Shown piece by piece: positions 1-7,971 of a DNA stretch of 16,632 nt. Origin of the DNA: Bacteroidota bacterium (GTDB lineage Bacteria > Bacteroidota > Bacteroidia > Flavobacteriales > Flavobacteriaceae); the NCBI GenBank assembly GCA_024278565.1, contig JAJRSY010000149.1, forward strand, positions 1 to 16,632, read 5' to 3'. The notes under the pieces were generated by a model. The model saw only the letters and a list, made by a program, of their open reading frames with translations, was not told the DNA's origin and searched no databases. The position numbers were made by a program, and so were the translations under genes. How positions within the stretch are numbered: position 1 is the stretch's first letter; the number at the start of each line of letters is the position of its first letter.

Positions 1-1245
1 AAGATCCCTGTAGTTCACATCTTCGGTACCATCGGTATCGGGAAGGTCGTTCGCAGGGTCGTTGATCTCATCGTTCACATCAAAGCCATCGTTCACATCA
101 CTGCCCTCGTAACCATCGTCAAGGCCATCGCCATCGGTATCAACACCCGTAAAGGCTTGGTCTGGGATGCCATCGAAATTAAAGTCATTGCCTTCGTTGT
201 TATCAGGTACTGTATCGTTATCACTGTCTAAATCAATATAATCAGGGTTGTCCTCTCCGTCATGGTTCTCGGGGGTAAGCCCATCGGGAAGGTAGGCCGA
301 GTTCAGACCATTATTTTCTGCATAGGTCGCCGCATCATCTTCGTTCGGTGCTATATAGCCCGCAGTGGTCTGGGCCTCTACGTTATCGGGTATGCCATCA
401 TTGTCGGCATCAATATCTAAATGGTCCGGAACGCCGTCACCATCACTATCCAAAGGATCGGTCATCGGGTCGTTGTCACCATCAAGGTTCGGGTCTTCAA
501 CCGTGTCTAAAATACCATCGTTGTCGTCATCGAGATCAGCCGTGTCGGGTACGCCATCACCATCGGTGTCAGGACAAACAACCGGCTGTAATCTAAGCCT
601 GATACCATTGATAAGCCTTTCTGATGTAGTATAGAACTGTACTTGGGCAACCTCTGACTGTGATTCCCACACATACCTTTCGGGTCCAGTAATTGATGAA
701 GCTGTCGTGTTTTCAACAAAATAATCATTAGCCATATTACCAGAAACCACACCTACAGGAAGAACCGTTTGCAAAACGTAACTCGAATTATCTAAGGCAA
801 TAATACCATCTTTGTGCATGGCATCTACAGCAGATGAATGCTCAACAATAGACTTAACTGGTACGGTACCTGAAAATGTAAAGGTCACCGGCACTCCGTT
901 ATTGACCTCAAAAAGACCGCCAAAACTTTTTGTGCTGGCTCCAGTAACACTTACCAAAATGCTACCCGCAGGCAGACCCCATTTAGCGCTCAGGTCAACA
1001 TTTTCGGCAGATAAACTACCATCTGTAACTCCGTTCGGAAACCCGAAATCTGACCCTAGAATCTCGCTTACCGCCAAAAGGGTACATTCAGAGTTGTACA
1101 TGGTCGCCTCGCTATCATCAACCATTGGTTTAGGGTCATTGCCCCATACTGAACATAAAGAAAAAAGAATACTTATAAGCAACAGAAAGATGCTATGCGG
1201 TTTCGTTTCCGTCTTTTGTAAAACGTTTAATGTAATAACTTCCAT
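1..1245 (-). CDS. Secreted protein with thrombospondin type 3 (TSP3) calcium-binding repeats, 3' part beyond the window
   Basis: An open frame of 415 codons runs from ATG at 1245 off the left edge without a stop. An in-frame TAA lies a few codons upstream and no other ATG intervenes, so this start is the only good one. Residues 1-18 are mildly polar and 19-34 (IFLLLISILFSLCSVWG) form a hydrophobic core, a probable Sec signal peptide; C31 lacks a proper lipobox. Residues about 45-220 form an unrecognised, Gly/Ser/Thr/Val-rich, probably beta-sandwich region. From residue 224 come repeats of the DxDxDG type (DTDGDGVPD, DDDNDGILD, DSDGDGVPD, DADNDGIPD, DTDGDGLDD), the TSP3 calcium-binding signature. 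In Flavobacteriia such proteins are usually large, cell-surface, and end in a type IX secretion sorting domain; that end is outside the window, so export by T9SS is inference. The specific role is unknown. It faces away from prfC. Confidence 0.85.
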   Translation of the reverse strand, partial: MEVITLNVLQKTETKPHSIFLLLISILFSLCSVWGNDPKPMVDDSEATMYNSECTLLAVSEILGSDFGFPNGVTDGSLSAENVDLSAKWGLPAGSILVSVTGASTKSFGGLFEVNNGVPVTFTFSGTVPVKSIVEHSSAVDAMHKDGIIALDNSSYVLQTVLPVGVVSGNMANDYFVENTTASSITGPERYVWESQSEVAQVQFYTTSERLINGIRLRLQPVVCPDTDGDGVPDTADLDDDNDGILDTVEDPNLDGDNDPMTDPLDSDGDGVPDHLDIDADNDGIPDNVEAQTTAGYIAPNEDDAATYAENNGLNSAYLPDGLTPENHDGEDNPDYIDLDSDNDTVPDNNEGNDFNFDGIPDQAFTGVDTDGDGLDDGYEGSDVNDGFDVNDEINDPANDLPDTDGTEDVNYRDL

Positions 1246-1645
1246 AAGTGTCAGTAATTTTAAGGTTTACCAATCACCATGGCACTAAATCAAGTATTAC
1301 TAGATAAGACGTGGGACTTCTTATACAATTATCGACGCAAGATATGTCTAATATTTCAATCTTCAAATTCTTTAGAACCCATTAATTATCAAACATCCTT
1401 GAAAAACACGTTTATTCGTTAAAAGGGTAATTAAACACTTCACTAAATACGTTGCTAATAGCAAAATAGATCATTTCAATTTTTAAGTATCGATAAAAAC
1501 CATATTTAATCGACTTACTACCACTTGTATTCTATTCAGATGAAACAGTATCAACAAGGGTTTGAATTCTAGTTATACCAAACAATTACTGATTCAACAA
1601 GATCCATCTAGTGTTAATTATCTTATTTTTGTCGAAATTTTTTAA
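1246..1645. other. Divergent intergenic spacer, no gene seen
   Basis: This 400-bp AT-rich stretch separates the start codons of the TSP3 gene (minus) and prfC (plus), so it should hold promoters for both. I find no convincing ORF, RNA gene, long repeat or strong hairpin. The only promoter-like string on the plus strand is the one at 1624-1631. On the minus strand I found no full match to the Bacteroidota -7 consensus TAnnTTTG. Confidence 0.6.
1624..1631 (+). promoter_or_regulatory. Candidate -7 promoter element for prfC
   Basis: TATTTTTG matches the Bacteroidota sigma-ABfr -7 consensus TAnnTTTG exactly. No TTG/TTTG -33 element is visible at the usual distance upstream (about 1600), so the match is partial. 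If it is used, transcription would begin near 1638 and leave only about 8 nt before the prfC ATG at 1646, a nearly leaderless message. The string is AT-rich and could occur by chance. Confidence 0.3.
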
Positions 1646-3181
1646 ATGGGCTTTATAGAAGAAATTGCAAGACGCAGAACATTTGGAATCATATCGCACC
1701 CAGATGCTGGCAAAACCACCCTTACCGAAAAACTACTTTTATTCGGTGGTGCGATACAAGAGGCAGGTGCTGTTAAAAACAATAAAATAAAGAAGACGGC
1801 TACCAGCGATTTCATGGAAATTGAAAGACAGCGTGGCATCTCTGTAGCAACCTCTGTACTTGCCTTTATATATAAGGACAAGAAAATAAATATTCTCGAC
1901 ACCCCAGGGCACAAAGATTTTGCGGAGGATACTTTTCGAACCTTAACCGCTGTAGATAGCGTAATCGTCGTAATAGATGTTGCCAAAGGCGTAGAAGAAC
2001 AGACTGAAAAATTGGTGGAAGTATGTAGAATGCGAAACATACCAATTATCGTGTTCATCAACAAGTTGGATCGAGAAGGCAGGGATGCTTTCGACCTGTT
2101 GGATGAACTTGAGCAAAAATTGGGGCTCTCTGTTACCCCCTTGAGTTTTCCTATTGGTATGGGCTATGATTTTAAGGGCATCTATAATATTTACGAAAAG
2201 AACATCAACCTTTTTAGTGGCGATAGTAAAAAAAACATTGAAGAAACCATAGCCTTTGGCACCATTGAAAATCAAGAATTGGAAAACATAATTGGCACGA
2301 AGGCCGCGGAAACCCTTAGGGAAGATCTGGAGCTTGTAAATGGCGTCTACCCAAAGTTCAATAAAGAAGGTTATTTGAGTGGCAAGCAGCAACCTGTCTT
2401 CTTCGGATCGGCACTTAACAATTTTGGCGTTCGTGAGTTATTGGATTGTTTTATAGAGATAGCACCATCACCAAGACCCAAAATGGCAGAGGAACGTCTG
2501 GTGGAGGCAAATGAAGCAGAACTGACCGGATTTGTCTTTAAAATTCATGCGAACATGGACCCAAAACATCGTGATCGATTGGCGTTTGTAAAAATAGTTT
2601 CGGGAACTTTTGAAAGAAACAAGCCCTATTTACATGTTCGACATAATAAAAAAATGAAATTCTCAAGTCCGAACGCCTTTTTTGCGGCAAAAAAGCAGAT
2701 AGTTGATATTTCATACCCAGGGGATATAGTTGGGCTACATGACACGGGGAGTTTTAAGATCGGCGACACATTGACCGAGGGCGAACAACTGAATTACAAG
2801 GGAATACCCAGTTTTTCTCCTGAACATTTCAGATATATCAACAATGCCGACCCCATGAAGTCAAAACAACTCTATAAAGGTATAGATCAATTAATGGATG
2901 AGGGTGTGGCACAACTTTTCACTCTTGAAATGAACGGTAGAAAAGTAATAGGTACGGTAGGAGCTCTTCAATTTGAGGTAATTCAATACCGTCTAGAACA
3001 TGAATATGGGGCAAAATGCACTTATGAGAACTTTCCTGTGCATAAGGCTTGTTGGGTCGAACCAGAGGATTCGAAAAACGAGGAATTCAGTGAATTTAAA
3101 AGAGTGAAGCAACGGTTTTTAGCGAAAGACAAAAGAGGGCAGTTGGTGTTTTGGCCGATTCACAATTTTCATTACAGATGA
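1646..3181 (+). CDS. prfC: Peptide chain release factor 3 (RF3), C-terminus apparently frameshifted
   Basis: RF3 is a translational GTPase that removes RF1/RF2 from the ribosome after peptide release and recycles them. The 511-residue frame starts at ATG 1646, with an in-frame TAA immediately before it. GTPase motifs are intact: SHPDAGKT at 17-24 (G1), RGIS at 63-66 (G2), DTPGH at 85-89 (G3), NKLD at 139-142 (G4), GSAL at 254-257 (G5). The RF3-typical segment FVFKIHANMDPKHRDR follows in domain II, then the RF3 C-terminal domain. After F502 the frame reads nine unfamiliar residues (WPIHNFHYR) and stops at 3181. The expected RF3 tail is present in the -1 frame through 3234, and restoring one T in the 3149-3152 run gives a 529-residue protein, the length of E. 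coli RF3. The gene may be genuinely frameshifted, or this may be a sequencing error. It stands alone and converges on the DUF3467 gene. Confidence 0.93.
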   Translation: MGFIEEIARRRTFGIISHPDAGKTTLTEKLLLFGGAIQEAGAVKNNKIKKTATSDFMEIERQRGISVATSVLAFIYKDKKINILDTPGHKDFAEDTFRTLTAVDSVIVVIDVAKGVEEQTEKLVEVCRMRNIPIIVFINKLDREGRDAFDLLDELEQKLGLSVTPLSFPIGMGYDFKGIYNIYEKNINLFSGDSKKNIEETIAFGTIENQELENIIGTKAAETLREDLELVNGVYPKFNKEGYLSGKQQPVFFGSALNNFGVRELLDCFIEIAPSPRPKMAEERLVEANEAELTGFVFKIHANMDPKHRDRLAFVKIVSGTFERNKPYLHVRHNKKMKFSSPNAFFAAKKQIVDISYPGDIVGLHDTGSFKIGDTLTEGEQLNYKGIPSFSPEHFRYINNADPMKSKQLYKGIDQLMDEGVAQLFTLEMNGRKVIGTVGALQFEVIQYRLEHEYGAKCTYENFPVHKACWVEPEDSKNEEFSEFKRVKQRFLAKDKRGQLVFWPIHNFHYR

Positions 3182-3234
3182 CCCAACAAAAATACCCCTC
3201 TGTAAAAATGCATTTCACTTCAGAGTTTGATTGA
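3149..3234 (+). other. prfC: Frameshift site and displaced 3' end of prfC
   Basis: In the annotated frame the codons are CAG TTG GTG TTT TGG CCG. With one extra T in the run at 3149-3152 they become GTG TTT TTG GCC GAT TCA, giving LADSQFSLQ, then MTQQKYPSVK and HFTSEFD, ending with TGA at 3232-3234. The tail has the same layout as the end of E. coli RF3, where a short strand is followed by a Q-x-x-YP-x-V pattern. The match over about 27 codons right after a T run makes a single-base deletion the simplest reading. Programmed slippage is unlikely because the TTT codon would have to re-pair with GTT. Confidence 0.85.
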
Positions 3235-3254
3235 CACCAGTATTATGATTTGGC

Positions 3255-3566
3255 TTAAGCCTCGCCTGTTGGCCCAAAATTCATAGGAATAGAGGGTTGT
3301 TCATAATCTTTAATGGCACCATGCGCTTTTTCAAAGCGATGTACATTATCACTCAACGCCTTTAAGAACTTCTTTGCATGTTGGGGCGTCAAAACTATTC
3401 TACTCTTGACCTTGGCCTTGGGCGTACCGGGCATCATACTGATAAAATCAACTACAAATTCGGAGACCGAATGATTGATAATGGCCAGATTCGAATAAAT
3501 ACCCTCAGCTATTTTTTCATCAAGCTCAATATTAATCTGGTTTTGTTTCTGTTCTTTTTTACCCAT
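3255..3566 (-). CDS. DUF3467 domain protein
   Basis: This 103-residue acidic/basic soluble protein has no signal peptide or membrane segment. Its pattern matches DUF3467: an N-terminal polar stretch, then INIELDEKIAEGIYSNLAII, SEFVVDFISMMPGTPKAKVK, SRIVLTPQHAKKFLKAL, a helical region, and a C-terminal NFGPTGEA tail. Family members are small conserved proteins of unknown function; in Bacteroidota the gene commonly follows rpoC, as here. It starts 49 bp after the rpoC stop, but a strong intrinsic terminator fills that gap and ends 7 bp before the ATG. Expression would therefore need read-through or its own promoter, and I see no consensus promoter. Its stop is 20 bp from the restored prfC stop on the opposite strand. 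A link to RNA polymerase or translation is suggested only by position. Confidence 0.88.
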   Translation of the reverse strand: MGKKEQKQNQINIELDEKIAEGIYSNLAIINHSVSEFVVDFISMMPGTPKAKVKSRIVLTPQHAKKFLKALSDNVHRFEKAHGAIKDYEQPSIPMNFGPTGEA

Positions 3567-3571
3567 AGCTA

Positions 3572-3609
3572 CAAAAAAATAACCCTCGATATGTAAGCTA
3601 TCGAGGGTT
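3572..3609 (-). terminator. Rho-independent terminator after rpoC
   Basis: On the minus strand AACCCTCGATA (3609-3599) and TATCGAGGGTT (3591-3581) form a perfect 11-bp stem with a 7-nt loop, followed at once by an A and a run of seven T (3579-3573). It begins 6 bp after the rpoC stop codon. On the plus strand the same hairpin is followed by TTTGTTGTTT, so it may also act weakly on transcripts coming from prfC. Confidence 0.9.
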
Positions 3610-3615
3610 TGTTGT

Positions 3616-6600
3616 TTAAAATTTCAATGCTTCTTTACGCGCCATGATTTCATCGTACTCCTCTTTGGATCCGACAATAATCGAATCATAGTCCCTCATT
3701 CCCGTACCAGCTGGAATCTTATGACCAACAATGACATTCTCCTTCAAGCCTTCCAAAGTATCTACCTTACCACTAACAGCTGCTTCGTTCAATACTTTCG
3801 TAGTTTCTTGGAACGACGCTGCGGATATAAACGATTTGGTCTGTAACGATGCCCTAGTAATACCTTGAAGTATCGGGGTTGCCGTAGCGGCAATCGCATC
3901 TTTAGCGGTAACCAAATTTTTATCAGAGCGTTTCAAAATCGAATTCTCATCACGAAGTTCACGTGAGGTAATAATTTGACCCGCTTTGAAGTTTTCAGAT
4001 TCGCCGGCATCTTCAACTACTTTCTTACCGTATATTTCATCGTTCTCACGTATAAAATCATCTTTGTGAATCAATTGGTTTTCTAAGAAAATTGAATCTC
4101 CCGGATCTTGAATACGAACTTTACGCATCATCTGTCTTACAACAACTTCAAAATGTTTGTCGTTGATTTTTACACCTTGAAGACGATAAACCTCTTGCAC
4201 CTCATTTACCAAATACTGTTGAACAGCAGATGGTCCTTTAATTGCAAGAATATCTTCTGGGGTAATAGATCCATCAGACAATGGCATACCCGAACGAACA
4301 TAATCATTTTCCTGTACTAGAATCTGATTAGATAATTTCACCAAATACTTCTTAATCTCACCGAATTTTGGTTCAATAATAATTTCACGGTTACCTCTTT
4401 TTATCTTACCAAAAGAAACAACACCATCAATCTCAGATACTACTGCCGGATTTGATGGGTTACGTGCTTCGAAAAGTTCAGTTACCCTAGGAAGACCACC
4501 CGTAATATCACCCGATTTGGCCGACTTACGAGGTATTTTTACCAAAATTTTACCTTCTTTGATCTTATCACCGTCATCAACCATAAGATGCGAACCAACA
4601 GGAAGGTTATACGAACGTAAAACCTCATTCTTGGAATTCATGATCAATAGGGTCGGTATCATTTTTTTATTTCTGGAATCTGAAATAACCTTTTCTTGAA
4701 AACCGGTCTGTTCATCAATTTCAACTTGATAAGTAAGCCCTTTTTCTATACTCTCATAAACAATCTTACCTGGGAATTCTGATACAATAACACCATTATA
4801 CGGATCCCAAGAACAGATTACATCACCTTCAGATAGCTTTGCACCGTTCTTAATAAATATTTGCGAACCGTAAGGTATATTGTTGGTACTTAGGGTGATA
4901 CCGGTCTTCGTATCAACTATCTTAACCTCAGAGGTTCTTGAGATGACAATTTCTGCTTTTTTACCATCACTATCTTCACCTGTAACGGTTCTCAAATCCT
5001 CAATTTCTGCAACACCAGCAAATTTAACAGCCAGTTTATTCTCTTCAGAAATGTTACCTGCGATACCACCCACATGGAAAGTTCGTAGAGTCAACTGAGT
5101 ACCGGGCTCTCCAATTGATTGTGCTGCTACAACCCCGACAGCTTCCCCTCTTTGAACCATTTTATTGGTTGCAAGGTTTCTACCATAACATTTGGCACAA
5201 ATACCTTTTGGAGCTTCACAGGTAAGCGCCGAACGCACTTCAACCCTATCGATCGGTGATGCTTCTATTTTCTTGACATCCTCCTCCAGAATCTCTTGAC
5301 CCGCCGCAAGCAGTAACTCTTCGTTCATTGGGTTATATAGGTCATGCAATGATACCCTTCCCAAAATACGTTCACCTAAAGACTCAACAATCTCTTCGTT
5401 TTTCTTTAAAGGCCGTACCGTTACCCCCCTTAAGGTTTCACAATCTTCTATATTTACAATAACATCTTGCGATACATCTACCAAACGCCGTGTCAGATAA
5501 CCTGCATCTGCAGTTTTCAATGCTGTATCGGCCAGACCCTTACGTGCACCGTGGGTTGAAATAAAGTATTCTAAAATCGACAGGCCTTCCTTAAAGTTCG
5601 AAAGAATCGGGTTTTCGATAATTTCACCGCCTCCTGCCGTTGATTTCTTTGGCTTGGCCATCAACCCACGCATTCCTGTCAATTGGCGAATCTGCTCCTT
5701 AGAACCCCTTGCCCCAGAATCTAACATCATATATACCGAATTGAATCCTTGCTGATCTTCACTAATACGCTTCATGGCCAACTCGGTCAAATTAGCGTTG
5801 GTAGAGGTCCAAACATCAATCACCTGATTGTAACGCTCGTTATTGGTAATAAGCCCCATATTATAATTGGCCATAATACCATCAACCTGACTATTGGCAT
5901 CGGCAATCATTTCATGCTTTTCTGGTGGAATAATAATATCACCCAAGCTAAATGACAATCCGCCCTTGAAGGCAAATTCGTAACCCAAGGTCTTAATTTT
6001 ATCTAAAAACTCACCTGTTGTAGGCACATCGGTTACACGTAATATATCACCGATGATATCACGTAATGATTTTTTGTTCAAAACATCATTGATATATCCG
6101 GCTGTCTCTGGTACTTCCTTATTGAACAAAACCCTACCGACCGTGGTGGGTATGATTTTATACACCAACTCCCCTTCATCATTGAAGTCTTTGGCCCTTA
6201 CCTTAATACCAGCATTAAGGCTTATCATGCCCTCGTTGAAAGCGATCTCAACTTCTGAAGCTGAATAGAAGGTCAAGCCTTCCCCTAAAATAGGCACTTC
6301 TGGAGTTGATTTTCTTTCTTTGGTCATATAATATAGCCCCAAAACCATATCTTGTGATGGTACGGTTATAGGCGAACCATTTGCTGGGTTCAATATATTA
6401 TGCGATGCCAACATGAGCAATTGAGCTTCCAAAATAGCCTCGGGGCCCAATGGAAGGTGTACTGCCATTTGATCACCATCAAAATCAGCATTAAAGGCGG
6501 TACAAACCAACGGGTGCAGTCGAATTGCCTTACCTTCTATCAGTTTGGGTTGGAACGCCTGAATACCTAAACGGTGCAGTGTAGGTGCACGGTTCAAGAG

Positions 6601-7914
6601 TACCGGGTGCCCTTTCAATACATTTTCAAGAATATCCCATACTACAGGTTCTTTTTTGTCTATTATTTTCTTGGCAGATTTCACCGTCTTTACAATACCA
6701 CGTTCAATCAACTTACGTATTACAAATGGTTTGTACAACTCAGCAGCCATGTCTTTTGGAAGTCCACATTCGAACAACTTCATTTCTGGACCTACGACAA
6801 TCACAGAACGAGCCGAATAATCAACACGTTTACCCAACAAGTTTTGACGAAAACGACCTTGCTTGCCTTTTAAGGAATCTGAAAGTGATTTCAGTGGTCG
6901 GTTCGATTCTGTTTTAACTGCCGATGCCTTACGGGTATTATCAAATAAAGAATCGACAGCTTCTTGAAGCATACGTTTCTCATTTCTAAGGATAACCTCA
7001 GGAGCCTTGATTTCTACCAATCGCTTTAAACGATTGTTACGTATAATAACCCTTCTGTAAAGGTCATTTAAATCTGATGTAGCGAAACGCCCACCATCTA
7101 ACGGCACCAGCGGACGAAGTTCCGGCGGAATCACTGGCACAACCTTCATTATCATCCACTCTGGTCTATTGTCTCTATTTTCTTGAGACTCACGTAATGC
7201 TTCGACCACTTGAAGACGTTTTAACGCTTCAGTTTTACGCTGTTTTGAGGTTTCTGTATTTGCTTTATGCCTTAGGTCATATGATAATTCTTTGAGATCT
7301 ATTCTAGACAGAAGGTCTATCAAACACTCCGCACCCATTTTGGCTATAAACTTGTTGGGGTCGGTATCATCTAAATATTGATTTTCTGGTGGTATGTTCT
7401 CTAAGATATCTAAATACTCTTCTTCGGTCAAGAAATCTAATTTAGTGACCTCTTCTCCTTCCGGTCCTTTTGCAATACCTGGCTGAATCACTACGTAACG
7501 TTCATAGTAGATAATCATATCTAACTTCTTTGAAGGAAGCCCCAACAGATATCCTATTTTATTTGGCAACGAACGAAAATACCAGATATGGGCTACTGGC
7601 ACCACCAAATTGATATGCCCTACTCTATCTCTACGTACTTTCTTCTCGGTTACCTCAACACCACATCGATCACATACTATACCTCGATAACGTATACGTT
7701 TGTACTTCCCACAGGCACACTCATAATCCTTAACGGGACCAAAGATACGTTCACAGAAAAGTCCGTCACGTTCTGGCTTGTGTGTTCTATAATTAATTGT
7801 TTCAGGTTTTAAAACTTCCCCTCTCGACTCTGCCAATATTGCTTCTGGCGAAGCCAATCCGATAGAAATTTTGTCAAACCTTTTTTGCGGTAAATTATCG
7901 TGTATTCTTGCCAT
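3616..7914 (-). CDS. rpoC: DNA-directed RNA polymerase subunit beta'
   Basis: This is the largest subunit of core RNA polymerase and carries the catalytic magnesium. At 1432 residues it has normal length for Bacteroidota. The N-terminal zinc ribbon uses Cys66, Cys68, Cys81 and Cys84 (CAC, then CDRCG). The active-site motif NADFDGD is at 475-481, with the three Mg-binding aspartates at 477, 479 and 481. The bridge helix region (THGARKGLADTALKTADAG) lies near residues 780-800. The second zinc site uses a Cys in NIEDCETLRG (about 824) and Cys in TCEAPKGICAKC (about 899-909). The trigger loop (AAQSIGEPGTQLTLRTFHVG) is near 930-950. The gene begins 57 bp after the rpoB stop, is presumably co-transcribed with it, and ends at a strong terminator. 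All key residues are present. Confidence 0.99.
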   Translation of the reverse strand: MARIHDNLPQKRFDKISIGLASPEAILAESRGEVLKPETINYRTHKPERDGLFCERIFGPVKDYECACGKYKRIRYRGIVCDRCGVEVTEKKVRRDRVGHINLVVPVAHIWYFRSLPNKIGYLLGLPSKKLDMIIYYERYVVIQPGIAKGPEGEEVTKLDFLTEEEYLDILENIPPENQYLDDTDPNKFIAKMGAECLIDLLSRIDLKELSYDLRHKANTETSKQRKTEALKRLQVVEALRESQENRDNRPEWMIMKVVPVIPPELRPLVPLDGGRFATSDLNDLYRRVIIRNNRLKRLVEIKAPEVILRNEKRMLQEAVDSLFDNTRKASAVKTESNRPLKSLSDSLKGKQGRFRQNLLGKRVDYSARSVIVVGPEMKLFECGLPKDMAAELYKPFVIRKLIERGIVKTVKSAKKIIDKKEPVVWDILENVLKGHPVLLNRAPTLHRLGIQAFQPKLIEGKAIRLHPLVCTAFNADFDGDQMAVHLPLGPEAILEAQLLMLASHNILNPANGSPITVPSQDMVLGLYYMTKERKSTPEVPILGEGLTFYSASEVEIAFNEGMISLNAGIKVRAKDFNDEGELVYKIIPTTVGRVLFNKEVPETAGYINDVLNKKSLRDIIGDILRVTDVPTTGEFLDKIKTLGYEFAFKGGLSFSLGDIIIPPEKHEMIADANSQVDGIMANYNMGLITNNERYNQVIDVWTSTNANLTELAMKRISEDQQGFNSVYMMLDSGARGSKEQIRQLTGMRGLMAKPKKSTAGGGEIIENPILSNFKEGLSILEYFISTHGARKGLADTALKTADAGYLTRRLVDVSQDVIVNIEDCETLRGVTVRPLKKNEEIVESLGERILGRVSLHDLYNPMNEELLLAAGQEILEEDVKKIEASPIDRVEVRSALTCEAPKGICAKCYGRNLATNKMVQRGEAVGVVAAQSIGEPGTQLTLRTFHVGGIAGNISEENKLAVKFAGVAEIEDLRTVTGEDSDGKKAEIVISRTSEVKIVDTKTGITLSTNNIPYGSQIFIKNGAKLSEGDVICSWDPYNGVIVSEFPGKIVYESIEKGLTYQVEIDEQTGFQEKVISDSRNKKMIPTLLIMNSKNEVLRSYNLPVGSHLMVDDGDKIKEGKILVKIPRKSAKSGDITGGLPRVTELFEARNPSNPAVVSEIDGVVSFGKIKRGNREIIIEPKFGEIKKYLVKLSNQILVQENDYVRSGMPLSDGSITPEDILAIKGPSAVQQYLVNEVQEVYRLQGVKINDKHFEVVVRQMMRKVRIQDPGDSIFLENQLIHKDDFIRENDEIYGKKVVEDAGESENFKAGQIITSRELRDENSILKRSDKNLVTAKDAIAATATPILQGITRASLQTKSFISAASFQETTKVLNEAAVSGKVDTLEGLKENVIVGHKIPAGTGMRDYDSIIVGSKEEYDEIMARKEALKF

Positions 7915-7971
7915 AATTATATGGTGATAATGATTAAAATGTGTTTTCTAAATAGTCTTCAAAACCTTCTA

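Noticed and set aside
812..1288. 158-codon plus-strand reading frame opposite the TSP3 gene
   Set aside because: It lies antisense to a gene with a signal peptide and clear repeats, and its protein has no recognisable features.
1540..1572. Ten-codon ORF (MKQYQQGFEF) upstream of prfC, a possible leader peptide
   Set aside because: Such short ORFs are expected by chance in AT-rich DNA. No attenuator hairpin follows it, and the residue content suggests no regulation.
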